From CALMSM01 sp964534095 (GTDB lineage: Bacteria; Patescibacteriota; Saccharimonadia; Saccharimonadales; CALMSM01): DNA of 14,321 nt. This document shows positions 13,754-14,321 of the stretch, one piece after another. The stretch spans positions 1 through 14,321 of the forward strand of contig CAZHPF010000015.1 of the NCBI GenBank assembly GCA_964534095.1, in the 5' to 3' direction. A model generated the notes under the pieces. That model was not told the origin of the DNA, ran no database searches, and saw nothing but the letters and a program-made list of their open reading frames with translations. The position numbers and the translations under genes are program-made. Positions within the stretch are counted from its first letter, which is position 1; each line of letters starts with the position of its first letter.

Positions 13754-14299
13754 AGCAATCAAGTTCGCTTGAATCATCAGATTCGAGCACAACAGCTGCG
13801 AGTTATTGACGAAGACGGTCAGCAACTTGGCGTGCTGTCAAAGCGAGAGGCTCTTGAGCTTGCCGCGGAACGGGAACTTGACCTGGTCGAAATCTCCCCT
13901 AATGCTGATCCGCCAGTAGCTAAAGTTGTCGATTGGGGTAAATATAACTACCAACGGACTAAACAGCTACAGAAACAAAAACGCAGCTCCAAAACCAGCG
14001 AGCTCAAACAAATGCGTTTTGGCCTTAAGATTAGTGACCATGACCTTGGCGTAAAGCTGAAAAAAGTCACAAGCTTTCTTGATGAAGGCCACAAAGTAAA
14101 AATCACATTATTTTATCGAGGCCGGGAAATGGCTCATAAAGATATAGGTTTCAAACTTGCAGAACGTGTCATTGAACAATATGCAGAGACGGCGATTGTA
14201 GATCAAGCACCTCAACTCAACGGTAAACAACTAATATTTGTGCTCAGAAGCAGTGGAGCCAAAAAACAATCAAAGGAGAACTCTGATGCCAAAACTTAA
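13751..14299 (+). CDS. infC: Translation initiation factor IF-3, ATT start
   Basis: IF-3 binds the 30S subunit, prevents premature 50S joining and checks start codon and initiator tRNA. With the ATT start it has 182 residues, normal for the family (E. coli 180). The N-domain shows HQIRAQQLRVIDEDGQQLGV and ALELAAERELDLVEISPNA, then PPVAKVVDWGKYNY; a Lys-rich linker follows; the C-domain has MRFGLKISDHDLGVKLKK, HKVKITLFYRGREMAHK and a Lys-rich tail. In E. coli infC also starts with AUU, and IF-3 represses its own translation because it discriminates against that codon; the same start here suggests the same feedback. It has its own promoter at 13686-13714. The last 14 nt overlap the start of rpmI, the usual partner in the infC-rpmI-rplT operon. 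Stop TAA. Confidence 0.95.
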   Translation: MSNQVRLNHQIRAQQLRVIDEDGQQLGVLSKREALELAAERELDLVEISPNADPPVAKVVDWGKYNYQRTKQLQKQKRSSKTSELKQMRFGLKISDHDLGVKLKKVTSFLDEGHKVKITLFYRGREMAHKDIGFKLAERVIEQYAETAIVDQAPQLNGKQLIFVLRSSGAKKQSKENSDAKT

Positions 14300-14321
14300 A
14301 ACCCATAGCGGTACCAAAGAC
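14286..14321 (+). CDS. rpmI: Ribosomal protein L35, N-terminal 12 codons (partial)
   Basis: The reading frame begins MPKLKTHSGTKD, matching the typical bL35 N-terminus (MPKxKTHxG), and runs off the window. GGAG (14275-14278) lies 7 nt before the ATG. It starts inside infC in another frame and overlaps its last 14 nt, so the two are translationally linked. The position directly after infC supports the call and predicts rplT next. Confidence 0.9.
   Translation, partial: MPKLKTHSGTKD

Noticed and set aside
13769..14299. infC starting at TTG 13769
   Set aside because: No Shine-Dalgarno precedes it; the ATT at 13751 has an ideal one at 6 nt spacing.

Overview
The window looks like chromosomal core DNA from a Candidate Phyla Radiation bacterium, most likely Candidatus Saccharibacteria (TM7). 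This is inferred from the 16S 5' end, the small streamlined genes, the large orphan type IV secretion-like ATPase with a proline-rich tail, and a DUF11/LPxTG surface protein. The phylum call is moderate confidence because no search could be run. The standard code fits: all complete genes read through without in-frame TGA and all stop with TAA or TAG, so the SR1/Gracilibacteria UGA=Gly code is not needed.

Layout. Positions 1-226 are the 5' end of a 16S rRNA gene on the minus strand, with a clear sigma70-type promoter at 374-403. Directly upstream on the same strand lie gyrA (437-2971) and gyrB (2973-4937, TTG start), giving the order gyrB-gyrA-rrs also known from Bacillus. Divergent from gyrB is a two-gene plus-strand unit. 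Its first gene encodes a sortase-type surface protein with six 16-residue Cys repeats and a DUF11 domain; its second encodes a small two-helix membrane protein. Tail to tail with it is a minus-strand cluster (10963 down to 7188): a four-helix membrane protein, a Pro-rich acidic protein with a conserved-looking C-terminus, and a 978-residue VirD4/TraD/HerA-like ATPase.

Positions 10964-12139 form a 1.2 kb AT-rich region without a convincing gene. It holds two structured, terminator-ended RNA candidates pointing in opposite directions, a promoter framed by a 9-bp inverted repeat, and four DnaA-box-like 9-mers in one orientation. From 12152 rightwards genes are on the plus strand: comM (YifB family), then infC with its own promoter and an ATT start codon, then the first 12 codons of rpmI.

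How it fits together. Gyrase and rRNA are transcribed leftwards, and the translation genes infC-rpmI rightwards, away from the 1.2 kb region. That is what one expects around a replication origin, but no dnaA is visible, so this remains a hypothesis. The surface protein and the secretion-like ATPase cluster are the accessory part and are plausible components of the cell-surface and DNA or protein transfer apparatus of an epibiont. The points most worth following up are the branched 16S V1 expansion, the Cys-repeat surface protein, the two structured RNAs, the operator-like promoter before comM, and the AUU-initiated infC.
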